Shown here: piece after piece, positions 4,819 through 5,828 of the stretch
How positions within the stretch are numbered: the first letter of the stretch is position 1
Layout of the letters: each line of letters opens with the position of its first letter
Assembly: GCA_030040755.1 (NCBI GenBank)
Contig: JASHTC010000207.1
Coordinates: 1 to 5,828 of the forward strand
DNA from: Thermoplasmata archaeon
GTDB lineage: Archaea > Thermoplasmatota > Thermoplasmata > Lutacidiplasmatales > UBA184
Reading direction: 5' to 3'
DNA length: 5,828 nt
Program-made: the position numbers and the translations under genes
The notes under the pieces: generated by a model
What the model saw: the letters and a program-made list of their open reading frames with translations, nothing else
Database searches by the model: none
What the model was told of the DNA's origin: nothing

Positions 4819-5741
4819 GGGCCCAGCCCCTCGGTGCCGCGATCCGGCAGGAGCGTGACGATAACCGAGCCGGGGGCGGCCCGGCCGAGGTCGAGCGCGA
4901 CCGTGACGGCCGCCCCCGCCGAGGGTCCGACGGCGAGGCCCTCGACCCGGAGCAGCTCGGCCTGGACGCGTTGCGCGTCCTCGGTCTCGACCCGCCGGGT
5001 CTCGTCGACGTACCGTGCGTCGTAGGTGGAAGGGCGCAGGGCGGTGGGCAGATGCTTCAGTCCCTCGAGCCCGTGCAACGGCCCGGTCGGTTCGACGCCG
5101 ACCACGCGGACCGCGGGATTCCGTTCCTTGAGGAACCGACCCGTCCCGGAGATCGTGCCGCCGGTTCCGACCCCGGCCACGAGCACGGTGACCCGACCCC
5201 GGCTCTGCTCCCAGATCTCGGGCCCCGTTCCCCGATAGTGAGCCATCGGGTTGGCCGGATTGTTGTACTGGTCCGCGTAGAAGTACTGCTCTGGGTGGGT
5301 CTCGGCGTCGTGCCGGGCCCGGCGCTGCGCGCCGTCCGTCCCTTCCCCGCGGTCCGTGAGGACCACCTCGGCGCCGAGGGCCCGGAGTCGGTCGAGCCGG
5401 GCGGGATTGGCGTTGCGGGGCACATACAGCCGAACGGGGAACCCGAGCCGGGCCCCGAGGGTGGCGTAGGCGACCGCGGTGTTGCCGCTGGAGGCGTCGA
5501 GCAGGCACCGGCCGGCCCGCAGTTCCCCCCGTTGCAGCGCGTCCTCCACGATGGAGGCTGCGGCCCGGTCCTTGACCGAGCCGGAAGGGTTCTCGAACTC
5601 GGCCTTGGCCCAGAGTTCGAACCCGCCGCCGACGCTCCCCACCATCCGGTGGAGGTCGAGCAGGGAGGTGTGTCCGACCGAGTCGAGCGCGGCCCGCACC
5701 GAGGGGCCCGGATGAGCGAGGTCGCTCCCGGTAGGGCTCAC
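4815..5741 (-). CDS. PLP-dependent cysteine synthase, CysM/CysK family
   Basis: A fold-type II PLP enzyme that replaces the activated side chain of serine (O-acetylserine or O-phosphoserine) with sulfur. From the GTG at 5741 it has 308 residues. Lys57 in NPSGSVKDR is the PLP lysine, SSGNT (84-88) is the substrate loop, GTGGT (192-196) binds the PLP phosphate, and PSAGAA (273-278) and Asp300 in LLPDRG complete the site. Length and motifs are normal for the family. An earlier in-frame GTG (5765) would add eight residues, but 5741 gives a GTGA overlap with the upstream stop, matching the ATGA overlaps at the next two junctions, so I prefer it. With a JAMM protease and a sulfur carrier next to it, the sulfur donor is probably carrier thiocarboxylate, as for mycobacterial CysM. 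Whether acetylserine or phosphoserine is used cannot be told from the residues alone. Confidence 0.93.
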   Translation of the reverse strand: MSPTGSDLAHPGPSVRAALDSVGHTSLLDLHRMVGSVGGGFELWAKAEFENPSGSVKDRAAASIVEDALQRGELRAGRCLLDASSGNTAVAYATLGARLGFPVRLYVPRNANPARLDRLRALGAEVVLTDRGEGTDGAQRRARHDAETHPEQYFYADQYNNPANPMAHYRGTGPEIWEQSRGRVTVLVAGVGTGGTISGTGRFLKERNPAVRVVGVEPTGPLHGLEGLKHLPTALRPSTYDARYVDETRRVETEDAQRVQAELLRVEGLAVGPSAGAAVTVALDLGRAAPGSVIVTLLPDRGTEGLGP

Positions 5742-5828
5742 TGCAGCTGGATCAGATGCGTACACCGGAGCCCCCCGCGGCCGATCGAGTCCTCCAGAGC
5801 GACTCCGGCTTCGCCGAGCAGGGCTTCG
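5738..5828 (-). CDS. C-terminal 29 residues of an upstream gene, possibly cysteinyl-tRNA synthetase
   Basis: Cut off by the right window edge; only 29 residues and TGA (5740-5738) are visible. The frame shows GC-rich third positions in about 24 of 29 codons and ends exactly at the GTGA overlap with the cysteine synthase, so it is very likely the end of a real gene in the same operon. The piece LLGEAGVALEDS followed by Gly and Leu-Arg resembles the end of class I cysteinyl-tRNA synthetase, where an Asp-x-Leu...Gly-(Ile/Val)-x-Leu-Glu-Asp then Gly-Thr-x-Trp pattern is common. The Trp is missing here, so the match is only suggestive. If right, the operon would join cysteine synthesis with its charging to tRNA. 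Confidence 0.45.
   Translation of the reverse strand, partial: EALLGEAGVALEDSIGRGGLRCTHLIQLQ

Noticed and set aside
4819..5508. N-terminal extension of the JAMM frame by about 230 codons
   Set aside because: It lies inside the cysteine synthase gene in another frame and is Arg/Pro/Gly-rich. The JAMM domain begins at the ATG 4818 with an ATGA overlap.

Overview
The window looks like part of a very GC-rich archaeal chromosome. The clearest taxonomic marker is the left edge, which carries the C-terminal end of ABCE1/Rli1, the ribosome-recycling ATPase found in Archaea and Eukarya but not in Bacteria. GC content, GTG starts, ATGA/GTGA gene overlaps and possible leaderless promoters fit a high-GC archaeon. 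A Thermoplasmatota-like lineage is a guess from overall feel only.

Left part, plus strand: the ABCE1 tail (1-375), a small zinc-ribbon protein of the DUF6487 type (481-750), a roughly 510-base stretch with no confident gene (751-1259), and a two-helix membrane protein with a bacterial-type PH domain (1260-1829). The gene-poor stretch holds several hairpins and one weak small ORF.

Middle, minus strand: a two-gene membrane unit. A signal-anchored protein with a C-terminal membrane helix and a Pro/Gly-rich tail (2828-2106) is followed without any gap by an 82-residue membrane protein (2105-1857). Their promoter region (2829-2878) has two copies of CCGAATCGG 22 bases apart around an AT-rich box, plus a 10-base palindrome.

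Right part, minus strand: a compact operon read from right to left. A partial gene end (5828-5738, possibly cysteinyl-tRNA synthetase) is followed by a PLP-dependent cysteine synthase (5741-4815), a JAMM metalloprotease (4818-4318), and a three-domain protein fusing a MoaD/ThiS/CysO-like sulfur carrier, a MoeB/ThiF E1-like adenylyltransferase and a rhodanese (4321-2879). All junctions are 4-base overlaps (GTGA, ATGA, ATGA). This content matches the CysM/Mec/CysO/MoeZ protein-bound cysteine pathway of mycobacteria, here packed into three genes in an archaeon. The carrier's C-terminal Gly-Gly is buried inside the fusion, so the neighbouring JAMM protease is a natural candidate both to free the carrier and to release cysteine from it. 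This operon is the most interesting part of the window.
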